From positions 1-64,000 of the forward strand of contig VXMD01000042.1 of NCBI GenBank assembly GCA_009841255.1: a stretch of 64,000 bases of DNA, written 5' to 3'. The DNA is from Candidatus Poribacteria bacterium (lineage in GTDB: Bacteria; Poribacteria; WGA-4E; WGA-3G). Of this stretch, positions 31,439 to 40,587 are shown piece after piece. Made by a program: the position numbers and the translations under genes. Within the stretch, counting starts at the first letter, position 1; each line of letters starts with the position of its first letter. The notes beneath the pieces are model-generated. The model was not told where the DNA came from, did not search any database, and was given only the letters and a program-made list of their open reading frames with translations.

Positions 31439-34400
31439 ATTTCGAACTGCACATCCGTGGCGGCGTGCAGATACTTTACCAATATAGCGTCCTTATCTTC
31501 AATATAAAGCCATCCGGATTCGACCGCTTCGAGCGTTTGCACACCCGCGATTTCGATCTCCGCGTATTTATCCTGTGTGTTAACGGATTCAGAATCGTCA
31601 TCGGTAGTTGCGGACTCGTCGATTGATGATGAAAACTGATAGCGTGCCCGAAGTGCTTGTGGGGCGCGTCCATAACCGACAATTAGGGTATAACTCGCTT
31701 CGTTATCGGCGTAGCTAAGTTGCCAGTTCAGTTGCCCGTTATCGGTTAAGGTAAGTCCATTTACCATTGCCCCGGAACTGAGGTGTATCTCTCCGGCGAT
31801 AGCGGTTTTAATTCCGGGATCGAGCCCGCGGAGTGTATAAACGTTCACCATGATATCTTCGGGATTCAGGTGTGGTCCCTTACCTTCGGTGCAGAAGCCA
31901 TAAAATCCATCGGGATAGGTACCCTTAAGTTCACCCTCCTCCCACTGTTGATACATCGCACTTACCGTAATACCCTCAGCAATTTGAAGCCATCTATCAT
32001 CTACGGTATGCCGGTTTAAGCGTTGTAAGTAATAGGCGAGAACCAATCCGTTCCATTGAACAGGAACACCAAACCACGGATGCGTATAGAAGCTTGTCCC
32101 GAAAACTGGGATTGAGGCGAACTGCATACCGGGTCGGTCTGGGAGATGCCAATGGTAGAGAAATGGCAACGCTGTCGCCGCCCAATACGTTGCGCGTTTG
32201 AGATATTCTTTTTCCGCTGTTAATTCGTAAGCCTCAACATAAGCACCGATGGCATGAGCAGCCGCAAGAACATCTGGTTGATACATCGGGCATTCCCACA
32301 TCTGTGCGCCGCGTGGCACGGAGAATTGCTGAATAAACGCCAGGGCTTTCAAACCTGCCTCACGCGAGGTTTTATTTCCGGTAATCCGAGCATGTTTAAG
32401 GAGGAGAAGTGCGGATTCTGCACAGGTGCCGAGCACTGCTTCACCTGCCGTTCCGAGGGAAGCGGTTTTCGCGTGTGTTGGGCGCCATCGCCAGCTTCCA
32501 TCCGACTCTTGTGTAGCGATGCGTTGCCGCGTTTCTTCCTCCATGTAGGAGAATCCGGCATCGATATTACCGATATAGAATGGAAATTCCCATCTTAAAA
32601 TGTGACACGAACCACGGGCAGCCAAGGCCTCTGCTCCGGATTCAGTTATGGTATTTTGAGCAATTTCTAACACCCGTTCCTTTACATGTTCATCTTTTGT
32701 AGCAAGGTAGTCGTACCAAAGTAGGGTGCCGAAGCCCGGTTCGTTGTGCGGTGCCCAGTCTACGCAGTGACGGGATTTTCGAGTGACTTCATCCCATGTC
32801 GTCTGCATAAATCCGTGCCGCGAAAGTAAGAGTTCTTCTTCGTCGTTACGGGGTGGTGATAACGGTTCAGGGGCACCGTAGGCATCGTTCCAATGTGCTA
32901 TGGCATCTAAGACAGAGGCATTCTCATCCACAATGATTTCAGTTTTGATGGAGACCGGACGCGACGGTATCAATGGATATGGGATAGAAGCCTCTGTTTG
33001 ATTTTCTGGGACCCAGGCTGGCACAGTCGGGATGAATACACCGAGGGCGTGATTTTTCTGATATTGATGCCAATTGGGCGAAGCGAATACTGCAGAGAGC
33101 ATCCGATTCTCACCATCCCAAGTGTCCAAAGGATTCCAGATGAGACCGACCATTGATTTCTGCATCTCTACTGCCATGACGGGCACTGTAATTTTATACG
33201 GATGTGGGACAAGACGGTTGTTAAATGGCGGAGCTGCGTCGCGTGTGCTTGAAGAACGTTCATCGGTTTCCAAGAATTCAAGCCCAGGGAAAAGTGCGGC
33301 GGTTTTCTTTTCGCGGTTCCGTCCTTGTCCCGTGTAAAGCATCGGACCCCGAAAGACAAGGAGTTCTCTGTTCCCATCCGTTTGCAACTGGTATTCCGTT
33401 TTCACCCGTGTCGCACTTTCGCTGAGCGTCCACTGCATCTCGTAAGTCCACTCAACACCATCTACATCTGTGTTCGAACCCCTTAGGCGGACAATTGACT
33501 CCCCTCGATTGTTTCCAGCGAGTTGATAATCTGTCGGCGAAAGCTGCGATGTTTGACGGTTTTGTGATGCGTCTAAATAGACAACCTCAGAGAGTGCTGG
33601 ACAGGTGGCCACCTGCTGATAGTTCCCACCTTTTGCAACAAAGATTATGCAATACGCAAATCCTTCCTCAACACCCTGAGTCTCTTGTTTATTTTCCTTG
33701 CTGATTTTTGATGTTGCTTCGGGGCCACGGACGAAAACGATACGAAGGTGTTTATTCCCCATCACAACACTACCGTTTTCCGTGTAGGTGTGCAGTTCTT
33801 TTACCACCTTGGCAGCGAGTTTAGGTGGTTCGGGGAGAACCGCAATGCTGTCTTTGGCGGTTTGACGTTCTTCGCCTGCTGAAGTTTGACATTTAAGCGA
33901 GACAGAAACGGGAGCTACAGTCGGGTTTGGGAGACGACGAGCTACCCAGGAGACAGAGGTTTCTTCACTGGGTTCAATTTCTTTAATGGTTTGGCTCGGA
34001 CGTCCACGCCGTAGTTTCATGCCGTTGATAGAAATTCGTGCCGTATCTGCTTTACCGAGTGGGGCAGTGCCGGTGTTCCGAAGCGTGCATTGCACTTCAA
34101 AATCTTCGCCTGCAGTGACAACCGCAGCTGTCGCACCTATGTTCACAATTTCTAATTTCGGCTGTGCGGCGTAAAGCGATATTTTGACAGGAGATGCTTT
34201 TGGTTTGTACGACTCGAGACAAATGTCTACTAAATCGGAAATCGGCGTTGATGTCGGTTGGCTAAACTCACGGAGCTGTATCGTGTCGTCACTGGCGTGT
34301 AAGATAGCGATTCCACAGCGTACTTCCGGTTCGGTGTTTCTTGTCCCTTTCCGGAGGGAGGTCTGTTTGAGTTTGCGTAACTGCGGCTTGCCCCACAAAG

Positions 34401-35517
34401 CCCACGCGTAGTTACTATTACCTTCTATGTTACATTCCGTCAGAAATGAGATGACGACTTCTTTACCCGCATAGGACGTGAGTTCGATACTTTCTTCTAC
34501 CCACTGACATTCGGTTGATACGGATTCAAAGTATCTTTCCGGTGTGGCTTCTAAGCCTGTATTAAGAAGATCGAAAATTTCGATAGCAAACTTTACACCA
34601 CCGGGCGGTCGCTCCGCGTCGTCAAAAACAACACCATCCCGTAATCCGATGGAGAAATGCAGGAAGAGTTTCTCTTTTTTATCAACATCCGGAAGTGACA
34701 ACGTGTAGTCGATTTTTGCGGCTTCTGTTGGGGTTGGGTGTTCAAAGATAGCCGGCTTTATCACGCCGCCGGAATAATCTATTCCGCTGACGGATGCTTG
34801 ATCTGTACCGGAAACGGTACTTTGTCCAAACATCTCCACAAAGTCGTAAATCTCTTCAATAATGCCGAGTTCTGACAGTATTATTTCCGGCTCTACTTCG
34901 GAAGTTTCTGTTTCAGTATCGTCGCTTCCGTCTGTTTCCTGCGGTGGCGGCGATTCAACGTCAGAGACCTCTGCGTGCTGTGCTACAGCCTCCTCACTTT
35001 CCTGTTCAGATATTACAATCTCCGTTGCGCATTCTGTTTCGTCTTCGGGAACAGGATCAGTGTCATCCGATGGCTCCGTTGCTGCATCATCAGACGACGC
35101 GAGATCGACGATTTCGATGACAGATGCTTCTTCTGTGCTGGGTGTGTCGGGAATCTCCTCCGCACTCGCGTGAGCCTCTTCGTCTATAGAGATAGGTAAG
35201 ACTTCACTGTCGAATTGTGTTTGCGGGGTATCATCATCTGTAGCGACAGACGGAGACCCATCGTCTTCAGAGGGTGTTGCCTCCGACGCAGCCGGGGCGT
35301 CAGCGTTTTCGATTTCCGAGGGTTCAGAAACTGGGATATCGGAGGTATCTGATGCTACGGATTCAGGATCCTTCGTGGAATTATCGTCAGTCATGAATTC
35401 TAATTCCGTTTGGTGTTCGTCACTCTGCTGTGCATCGGTAGTTGGATCGTTCTCTTCCTCTGTATTTCCGATACAAGCGGCTAAAAACTGTTGAACGATA
35501 TAGGGGGCGGTGAGCAT
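31432..35517 (-). CDS. Large multidomain protein with acidic N-terminus and toroid-like C-terminal region
   Basis: A 1361-residue protein of unknown function. Residues about 16-215 are low-complexity and very acidic (Asp, Glu, Ser, Thr-rich). A carbohydrate-binding-like sandwich (about 230-380) and a CARDB/Ig-like domain (about 445-560, QPKLEIVNIGATAAVVTAGE) follow. Another beta region is next, then a helical C-terminal half (about 860-1260) whose repeated aromatic motifs (LLWYDYLATKDE, AYVEAYELTAEKEYLKRATYWAATAL) resemble an alpha/alpha toroid as in glycosidases and lyases. FLAAC near residues 11-15 looks like a lipobox, but no basic n-region precedes it, so export is uncertain. Neighbouring sugar genes suggest a polysaccharide role (inference). 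Confidence 0.65.
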   Translation of the reverse strand: MLTAPYIVQQFLAACIGNTEEENDPTTDAQQSDEHQTELEFMTDDNSTKDPESVASDTSDIPVSEPSEIENADAPAASEATPSEDDGSPSVATDDDTPQTQFDSEVLPISIDEEAHASAEEIPDTPSTEEASVIEIVDLASSDDAATEPSDDTDPVPEDETECATEIVISEQESEEAVAQHAEVSDVESPPPQETDGSDDTETETSEVEPEIILSELGIIEEIYDFVEMFGQSTVSGTDQASVSGIDYSGGVIKPAIFEHPTPTEAAKIDYTLSLPDVDKKEKLFLHFSIGLRDGVVFDDAERPPGGVKFAIEIFDLLNTGLEATPERYFESVSTECQWVEESIELTSYAGKEVVISFLTECNIEGNSNYAWALWGKPQLRKLKQTSLRKGTRNTEPEVRCGIAILHASDDTIQLREFSQPTSTPISDLVDICLESYKPKASPVKISLYAAQPKLEIVNIGATAAVVTAGEDFEVQCTLRNTGTAPLGKADTARISINGMKLRRGRPSQTIKEIEPSEETSVSWVARRLPNPTVAPVSVSLKCQTSAGEERQTAKDSIAVLPEPPKLAAKVVKELHTYTENGSVVMGNKHLRIVFVRGPEATSKISKENKQETQGVEEGFAYCIIFVAKGGNYQQVATCPALSEVVYLDASQNRQTSQLSPTDYQLAGNNRGESIVRLRGSNTDVDGVEWTYEMQWTLSESATRVKTEYQLQTDGNRELLVFRGPMLYTGQGRNREKKTAALFPGLEFLETDERSSSTRDAAPPFNNRLVPHPYKITVPVMAVEMQKSMVGLIWNPLDTWDGENRMLSAVFASPNWHQYQKNHALGVFIPTVPAWVPENQTEASIPYPLIPSRPVSIKTEIIVDENASVLDAIAHWNDAYGAPEPLSPPRNDEEELLLSRHGFMQTTWDEVTRKSRHCVDWAPHNEPGFGTLLWYDYLATKDEHVKERVLEIAQNTITESGAEALAARGSCHILRWEFPFYIGNIDAGFSYMEEETRQRIATQESDGSWRWRPTHAKTASLGTAGEAVLGTCAESALLLLKHARITGNKTSREAGLKALAFIQQFSVPRGAQMWECPMYQPDVLAAAHAIGAYVEAYELTAEKEYLKRATYWAATALPFLYHWHLPDRPGMQFASIPVFGTSFYTHPWFGVPVQWNGLVLAYYLQRLNRHTVDDRWLQIAEGITVSAMYQQWEEGELKGTYPDGFYGFCTEGKGPHLNPEDIMVNVYTLRGLDPGIKTAIAGEIHLSSGAMVNGLTLTDNGQLNWQLSYADNEASYTLIVGYGRAPQALRARYQFSSSIDESATTDDDSESVNTQDKYAEIEIAGVQTLEAVESGWLYIEDKDAILVKYLHAATDVQFEIS

Positions 35518-35617
35518 TTTTTAATTGTTCCTTGCGGTTCGGTAAGCTGGGGTTGGGGATTTGATGTGCCTTTCCGTATATCCGCCTTCCACTCCGTTTC
35601 AGGCTAAGTGCTTTGGC
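35518..35617 (-). repeat. RBS-bearing mosaic repeat, copy F
   Basis: On the minus strand, modules GCCTGAAACGGAGTGGAAGGCGGATATACGG and CTTACCGAA lead to CCGCAAGG (35537-35530), 12 nt before the ATG of the 1361-residue gene. Confidence 0.65.
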
Positions 35618-36763
35618 TTACGACCGGCTCCATTTCTGTTTCATCTGCTTCATTTCATCGTTGAGCACGATTTCTGCTGCGGGTGTCTGTGCAGAAGCCT
35701 CAATCTGCCACGCGCCGGATTCATCCTTCAGCACGGGCTTGCGTTGCGCAACAGGTAGCACACCGAAGGGCGTATGCGGTTCAATTTGATACCAGTATGC
35801 GACAGAGGACATCTCATTGCTGAGATGGTTTCCGTGTCCGTGCTCTATCGTGACCCGAATTTCCTTCTCAAAGCGGATCGGGTTTTCAATGTGATAGACA
35901 TAAGAGGTCTGATAACCGTCGGTATTGTCTTCGTGCATAGAGGAACCGTTGTGTGCAAAAGCGTTCTGTTGCATTCCCCAGGCTTGATTGAGGTAGTCTT
36001 CTGAACCAGTGCCGTGCAGATCCGGGGGCCACTTGTAGCCATCGACCCAGATCATATCATCGCCTTCACCCCACCACGTGCCTTGGAAGTTGGTAACCGA
36101 TAGGTTACAACCGATATAGTGTCCCTTACCTTCGGCGGACAGAATCAGGTAATTGGTGTCCCAGGCGAGGCGTTCAGCGTTGATAATATTGGCTTCTGGG
36201 GTGTTCACAGTAATTTCATGTCCCCACCCGTCACACGGGTTTTCACGGTGGAATTGGGCGTGGAAATAGGCGATATCCTCGCCGTGTGGCTCCGTGTACT
36301 GCTCATAGTCGATATAGAAGTATTGGCGGTGGGTTGTATCACCTTCGTTGACGAGTTCGATCCGTGCGCTGCGGTTAAAGGGCATCTGCAAGTAGGCGTT
36401 AAGCGCGCAACCTGTATTGAACGTGTTGTTTTGATGTGTGGAGGCGGAGAACGGGATAGAATCGTAGGAGTTAATGATTTCGTTGCCGAGTCCGAAGAAG
36501 TCGCCTAACGGACAGAGGACACTCGGGTGTTCCTCATCGTCCCAAAACATCCGGATCAGGACGTTTCGATACCCGTTTGGCTGCGTCATCCAGATATGAT
36601 TGATACAGCCGGGTCCTTGAAGGTCGGCGATAACACGGGTTTCGCCGGGTTCGACGTTCCAAGCGTCGCTGTTTCTACCTGTTATGTCCCATGAAGAAGC
36701 ACGTAACGAACGTGCTTTTTTAACGCGCGTCAGCGATGACAATAATCCGTCAACGTAAGTCAT
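35618..36763 (-). CDS. DUF2961 / glycoside hydrolase family 172 protein
   Basis: A 381-residue protein with the signature regions of DUF2961 (GH172): ARSLRASSWDITGRNSDAWN near the N-terminus, ADLQGPGCINHIWMT, VLCPLGDFFGLG, QGTWWGEGDDMIWVDG and HGTGSEDYLNQAWG, which includes probable active-site acidic residues. GH172 includes difructose-anhydride synthase and arabinofuranosidase activities acting on furanosides. No signal peptide is seen, so it may be cytoplasmic. It precedes the large toroid-like gene on the same strand and follows two sugar isomerase genes. Confidence 0.85.
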   Translation of the reverse strand: MTYVDGLLSSLTRVKKARSLRASSWDITGRNSDAWNVEPGETRVIADLQGPGCINHIWMTQPNGYRNVLIRMFWDDEEHPSVLCPLGDFFGLGNEIINSYDSIPFSASTHQNNTFNTGCALNAYLQMPFNRSARIELVNEGDTTHRQYFYIDYEQYTEPHGEDIAYFHAQFHRENPCDGWGHEITVNTPEANIINAERLAWDTNYLILSAEGKGHYIGCNLSVTNFQGTWWGEGDDMIWVDGYKWPPDLHGTGSEDYLNQAWGMQQNAFAHNGSSMHEDNTDGYQTSYVYHIENPIRFEKEIRVTIEHGHGNHLSNEMSSVAYWYQIEPHTPFGVLPVAQRKPVLKDESGAWQIEASAQTPAAEIVLNDEMKQMKQKWSRS

Positions 36764-36889
36764 TCAACTTTATCCTTATTAATTTTTTGCGTTCCCCGCT
36801 CAGAAGTGCGAGGAGACATATAAGACGTTCATACTACTATTATACCACATACGCGTGGAAAATCAATACGCTTTTTGGCATTTGCGATT

Positions 36890-37705
36890 TTAAGAGTCGG
36901 GCAGAACGGCTTTCATCTTTTCTAACCCGATGCGTGCGACTTCTGCGGGATCTTGTTCCCAATAGTTGGGATTGAACAATTCTAAGGAGATGACACCGGT
37001 ATAATTTGCATCTTGCAGGATGGAGATCATCTGTCCAAGGTCCAGGATACCGTCGCCCGGATATACCCTATCAGCGTCTGTTTGTTCTGCACGCGCAGGT
37101 TCGGCAGGCGCGTCATTGAAATGGAACACAGCGATTTTTTCGCCAGGGATGCCTCGCATGTCGTCTATCTCCCCACCCCCGCGATAGATATGGAACGGAT
37201 CGAGGACAATCGTGCTGTCCGGGTGATCCGCCACTTCCATGACTTCCCAGGCGTGCTTGACTTGATTGACACCATCGACGAAGCCGAGAAATTCCATGGC
37301 GGGTTTAACGCCGAATTCGCGTCCGAGTTCAAGCAGTTCGCGGTAATTCTCGCCCCCTAATTGGAGGTCTGCTACCTCACGTGGTGGACTTGAAACGATG
37401 TAGGGCGATCCGACAGCGGCGGCTTGTGCCATGCGCCGTTTTGCCTCTGCGATCGCTTCCTGATGTTCTTCACCTGTCGTGTTGAGCCAACCGTGCAAAG
37501 CGATAACGGTAGGTACTGAAAGCCCGTGATCATCGAGTGCTTTCTTGACATCCGAGAGCGAACCGCCCTGTTCCTCGTGAGCCGTTAAATCGTCATTCCA
37601 TAACTCGATCGCTGTATAGCCGGTTTCGGCAGCGATCCGAATCTTATCCATTAATCCGGCGGGGCGGATTGTGCTGGTATTTAAACCCAATTGAAATTGT
37701 GCCAT
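36890..37705 (-). CDS. Sugar phosphate isomerase/epimerase-like TIM barrel
   Basis: A 271-residue xylose-isomerase-like TIM barrel. The opening QFQLGLNTSTIRPAGLMDKIRIAAETGYTAIELW and acidic/histidine metal-site stretches (MEFLGFVDGVNQ, IVLDPFHIYRGGG, KIAVFHFNDAP, GVISLELFNPNYW) match the AP-endonuclease-2/sugar-isomerase superfamily. It probably isomerises or epimerises a sugar or inositol derivative. It lies 15 nt downstream of a second barrel protein (37721-38521), so the two are likely cotranscribed. Confidence 0.85.
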   Translation of the reverse strand: MAQFQLGLNTSTIRPAGLMDKIRIAAETGYTAIELWNDDLTAHEEQGGSLSDVKKALDDHGLSVPTVIALHGWLNTTGEEHQEAIAEAKRRMAQAAAVGSPYIVSSPPREVADLQLGGENYRELLELGREFGVKPAMEFLGFVDGVNQVKHAWEVMEVADHPDSTIVLDPFHIYRGGGEIDDMRGIPGEKIAVFHFNDAPAEPARAEQTDADRVYPGDGILDLGQMISILQDANYTGVISLELFNPNYWEQDPAEVARIGLEKMKAVLPDS

Positions 37706-37720
37706 TCTATCTATTTTCCC

Positions 37721-38521
37721 TTATTTGTCCATCAGACCTCTGATGAACCGTACATCTATACGCGCAAGGTCTATGACGGTGTCTACGGGTTCTCCGCTGT
37801 ATTCGCTGTGGAAACTCACGGGACCTGAGAATTCTATTGTTTGTAGCGTATTGACTGCCGTTTCCCAGTCAACGAAGCCTTTTCCCATTCGGACGACGCT
37901 GCCGCCGCGCATGCCGGGCGAACGCGCAAGGTCCTTGAAGGCGATAACGGCGAGATGCGATTTGACGATATCCAGTGCCATGTCGATCGGTTCCCCAACG
38001 ATGGAGAGATGCCCTGTGTCTGAAAAAACGCCGACGTGCTGCGCGTCAAAGCCTTTTACGAGGTTCATCACCGCACACGAGTTCAGTCCCATGGAAGTGC
38101 CAGAGTGGTTATGGATGCATGTTCGCGGTCCATATTGGGCGGAGAGTTTTGCAAACCCGTCCAGTTGCTTGCGAATGAAATCGACCTGTGTCCAGTAGCC
38201 GCCATCTTCTGCATGCCAGTGCCAGTATCCGAGTTTGATGTTTTCAACACCTGCTTCACCCGCAGCGGCGTAGACACGGCGCGTCTCTTCTTGTGCTGGA
38301 TCGAGAAAATCTCCTGGTGTTGTGACGAGGGGGATGGACAAGCCAGCAGCGGCGAACTGCTTTGCGGCAGCGGGTAATGCTTCCGTCGCGTTTTCTGGGT
38401 TCACCGGATAGCCGGGACGCACACACAGATCGGCACCGCTCACGCCGACCGATTGCAACGCCGTGATAATATCTGGAATTTCTAAACCTTCCAGATGTTT
38501 CGTGAACATAATAAATTGCAT
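37721..38521 (-). CDS. Sugar phosphate isomerase/epimerase-like TIM barrel
   Basis: A 266-residue relative of the 36890-37705 product. Metal-site strands are visible in TCIHNHSGTSMG, VGVFSDTGHLSIVGEP, LAVIAFKDLA and GPVSFHSEYSGEP. The start at ATG 38521 follows ATTAAAAA, similar to the A/T spacer of the RBS-bearing repeats but without a complete CCGCAAGG. A remnant repeat lies just upstream (38545-38625). Substrate unknown. Confidence 0.82.
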   Translation of the reverse strand: MQFIMFTKHLEGLEIPDIITALQSVGVSGADLCVRPGYPVNPENATEALPAAAKQFAAAGLSIPLVTTPGDFLDPAQEETRRVYAAAGEAGVENIKLGYWHWHAEDGGYWTQVDFIRKQLDGFAKLSAQYGPRTCIHNHSGTSMGLNSCAVMNLVKGFDAQHVGVFSDTGHLSIVGEPIDMALDIVKSHLAVIAFKDLARSPGMRGGSVVRMGKGFVDWETAVNTLQTIEFSGPVSFHSEYSGEPVDTVIDLARIDVRFIRGLMDK

Positions 38522-38544
38522 TTTTTAATCTATGGACTCCTGCT

Positions 38545-38625
38545 CTGCCCTCCAAATGTAAAGCAAAGACAAATTATGCCATTTAAGGCATAATTTCATT
38601 ACGGGCAGGTTTTCGGTTACATCGA
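38545..38625 (-). repeat. Mosaic-repeat remnant with nested hairpin
   Basis: On the minus strand, AACCTGCCCGTAATGAAAT is separated from GGAGGGCAGAGC by about 45 nt containing TATGCC-TTAAAT-GGCATA. In other copies these halves are contiguous (CCCGTAATGAAATGGAGGGC), so a smaller hairpin element appears to have entered the repeat. Confidence 0.5.
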
Positions 38626-38710
38626 GAACAATTAAGGAACTGAACAGTCTTTTAAAGATTTAATCCACACTTTTTCACCGGATTACGGCACATCGAAACA
38701 GGGCTATTCC

Positions 38711-39814
38711 TTACCAATCGACAACGGAGCCGTCATCCGGATGGTACGTCACAGGATTCTCCCAATCGTGGTCAATCTTGTCTTCGAGGGCGTCTTCATC
38801 GAGTTCGATGCCGAGTCCAGGACCCGTGGGCAATTCAACGAACCCATCTTTGAAGACAAAGGGGTTCTTGAGATATCCTTCACCGAGGGTCGTGTGCTCC
38901 TGCATCAAAAAGTTCGGGATCGAGGCATCTAACTGAATGCACGCCGCTAAGGAGATGGGACCGAGAGGATTGTGCGGGGCGATACCGCCGTAGTAGGCTT
39001 CCGCCATACCGGCGATGATGCGTACCTCGTTGATACCCCCGGCGTGACAGAGGTCGGGTTGGAGAATAGATGCTGCCTGTTTCTCTAAAATTTCACGGAA
39101 CCCCCACTTTGTAAACACACGTTCACCTGTCGCGATTGGAATGTGCGTACTCCGCGCGATTTCGGCGAGGGTATCCACATTCTGGCACTGAATCGGCTCT
39201 TCAATGAACATCGGTTGGTAGGGTTCTAACGCTTTAATCAGAACTTTTGCGGTTTGTGGGCTGATTGCGCCGTGGAAGTCAATCGCGAGATCAACCTCTG
39301 TGCCTGCGGCTTCGCGCAACGCTGCGAAGTGATCCACGGCTCTGTCAATAAAGGCTTTGTTTTCGATGATGCGTGCGGGTCTGCCCCCTGCGGGACCTGT
39401 TTTGAATGCGGTGAACCCTTTGTCAATCCACTCTTTGATTCCGTCTGGATCGCCACCGCCTTTGTAGAGCCTGATACGGTCGCGTGTCGGTCCACCGAAA
39501 AGTTGATAAACGGGGACACCGAGCGATTTCCCTGCGAGATCCCAGAGAGCTTGCTCTACACCGCTCAATGCGCTTGTGAGGATCGGACCGCCGCGGTAGA
39601 ATGCGTGGCGATACATCGCTTGCCAGTGGTGGACAACGCGTCTCGGATCTTGACCGATGAGGTAGGGTGCGAGTTCCTCGACGGCTTGCGCACACGTTTT
39701 CGCACGTCCTTCCAGAATGGGCTCACCGAGTCCGACTAAACCTTCATCCGTATGGATTTTAAGGAAGAGCCAGCGCGGTTGCACCAGGAAAGTTTCCAAT
39801 TTTGTTATCTTCAT
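38711..39814 (-). CDS. Enolase-superfamily dehydratase, D-galactonate-dehydratase-like
   Basis: A 367-residue mandelate-racemase-type enzyme. The N-terminal capping domain begins MKITKLETFLVQPRWLFLKI. The barrel metal ligands are seen in DLAIDFHG, MFIEEPIQ and IATGERVF. The catalytic histidine of the galactonate-dehydratase group is in GIAPHNPLGPIS, and LMQEH follows. The LYKGGGDPDGIKEW region also fits that group. It probably dehydrates an aldonic acid to a 2-keto-3-deoxy acid; galactonate is the best guess, not proven. RBS from repeat copy G. Confidence 0.8.
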   Translation of the reverse strand: MKITKLETFLVQPRWLFLKIHTDEGLVGLGEPILEGRAKTCAQAVEELAPYLIGQDPRRVVHHWQAMYRHAFYRGGPILTSALSGVEQALWDLAGKSLGVPVYQLFGGPTRDRIRLYKGGGDPDGIKEWIDKGFTAFKTGPAGGRPARIIENKAFIDRAVDHFAALREAAGTEVDLAIDFHGAISPQTAKVLIKALEPYQPMFIEEPIQCQNVDTLAEIARSTHIPIATGERVFTKWGFREILEKQAASILQPDLCHAGGINEVRIIAGMAEAYYGGIAPHNPLGPISLAACIQLDASIPNFLMQEHTTLGEGYLKNPFVFKDGFVELPTGPGLGIELDEDALEDKIDHDWENPVTYHPDDGSVVDW

Positions 39815-39960
39815 TTTTTAATGGTTCCTTGCGGTTAAATGACGCGGGTTTGGACGTTAGCGTTCCTCTCTCGAATCCGCTCTCCATTTCATTACGAGCT
39901 ACGGTTTCTATTTTACGGACCCCTTTTAATGATTCCTTGCGGTTAAATGACGCGGGTACG
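39815..39960 (-). repeat. RBS-bearing mosaic repeat, copy G, duplicated
   Basis: Two 3' ends occur in tandem on the minus strand: CCGCAAGG at 39834-39827, 12 nt from the ATG of the dehydratase gene, and another at 39942-39935. Both are preceded by ACCCGCGTCATTTAA. Between them lies the GTAATGAAATGGAGAGCGG module. The second end faces no gene. Confidence 0.65.
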
Positions 39961-40083
39961 GATTGCTTTCTATATTATGGCGTTATGTTATCACTTTCTT
40001 TTAATTTTTGCAAGGGAATAATCGGCGGAGGTTTCGTCGCGCGAACTGTATAAAGTTTAAGAATTTAGTTCGGTTCCGAGAAT

Positions 40084-40125
40084 TTCATAGTATTTCATAG
40101 TGATTCATAGTATTTCATAGTAAGC
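40084..40125 (-). repeat. 10-bp minisatellite ACTATGAAAT (about 4 units)
   Basis: On the minus strand the units read ACTATGAAAT, ACTATGAATC, ACTATGAAAT, ACTATGAAAT. Unit length and core match the longer array at 55000-55167. Confidence 0.65.
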
Positions 40126-40173
40126 ATTTCGGGAAAGGTCGTTGTAACCCGCGCAAAACGTAGGTGTGGCGTA

Positions 40174-40330
40174 GGATTAGAGCCACTTGGAGAATATTAC
40201 ATTTTTTGTTGTTTACTATGAAATTTTAAAATTGGGGCTCGGTCCAACCCCTTGAAAACCCTGTCACAGTGTGGGTTTAGAGCCACTTTGGGAATTTCGT
40301 GTTTTTTCGAGTTACTATGAAATTTTTTGT
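40174..40330 (+). repeat. Imperfect direct duplication, about 100-bp period
   Basis: TTAGAGCCACTTGGAGAAT...TTTACTATGAAATTTT (40174-40227) recurs as TTTAGAGCCACTTTGGGAAT...GTTACTATGAAATTTT (40273-40327), offset by 99-100 nt. Confidence 0.6.
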
Positions 40331-40587
40331 TAATAAAAATATAACATATTGATATTTAGGTATATCCGTCTATGAACTCGGCAAAAATGTGAAATTTCCC
40401 CTAAACTTTTTCAATTTCATTTCTATATTTAAAATAAGGGCACAAATCATCTGAATTGCGTAAATTCTGTAATATTGATAATATGGGTATGTTTGGTTCT
40501 CTTGTAAGTCGTTTTTATATCATGTTTAGATTGCGGTTGGATGTATTCTTAAAAAGAATTTCAGATGCCCAAAGGGAGACTTTTACA

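Larger units (their letters stand above)
39961..40587. other. A/T-rich intergenic region with several repeat types
   Basis: Over 600 nt between divergent genes. It contains the 10-bp minisatellite (40084-40125), a roughly 100-bp imperfect direct duplication (40174-40330) and an A/T-rich promoter-like zone near 40330-40440. An open frame from 40456 joins the first lectin gene but is poorly protein-like before 40588. No separate gene was found. Confidence 0.5.

Noticed and set aside
40456-40587. Extended N-terminus of lectin gene 1
   Set aside because: The upstream 44 codons lack a ribosome site and would bury the signal sequence; ATG 40588 has AAGGGAG at good spacing.
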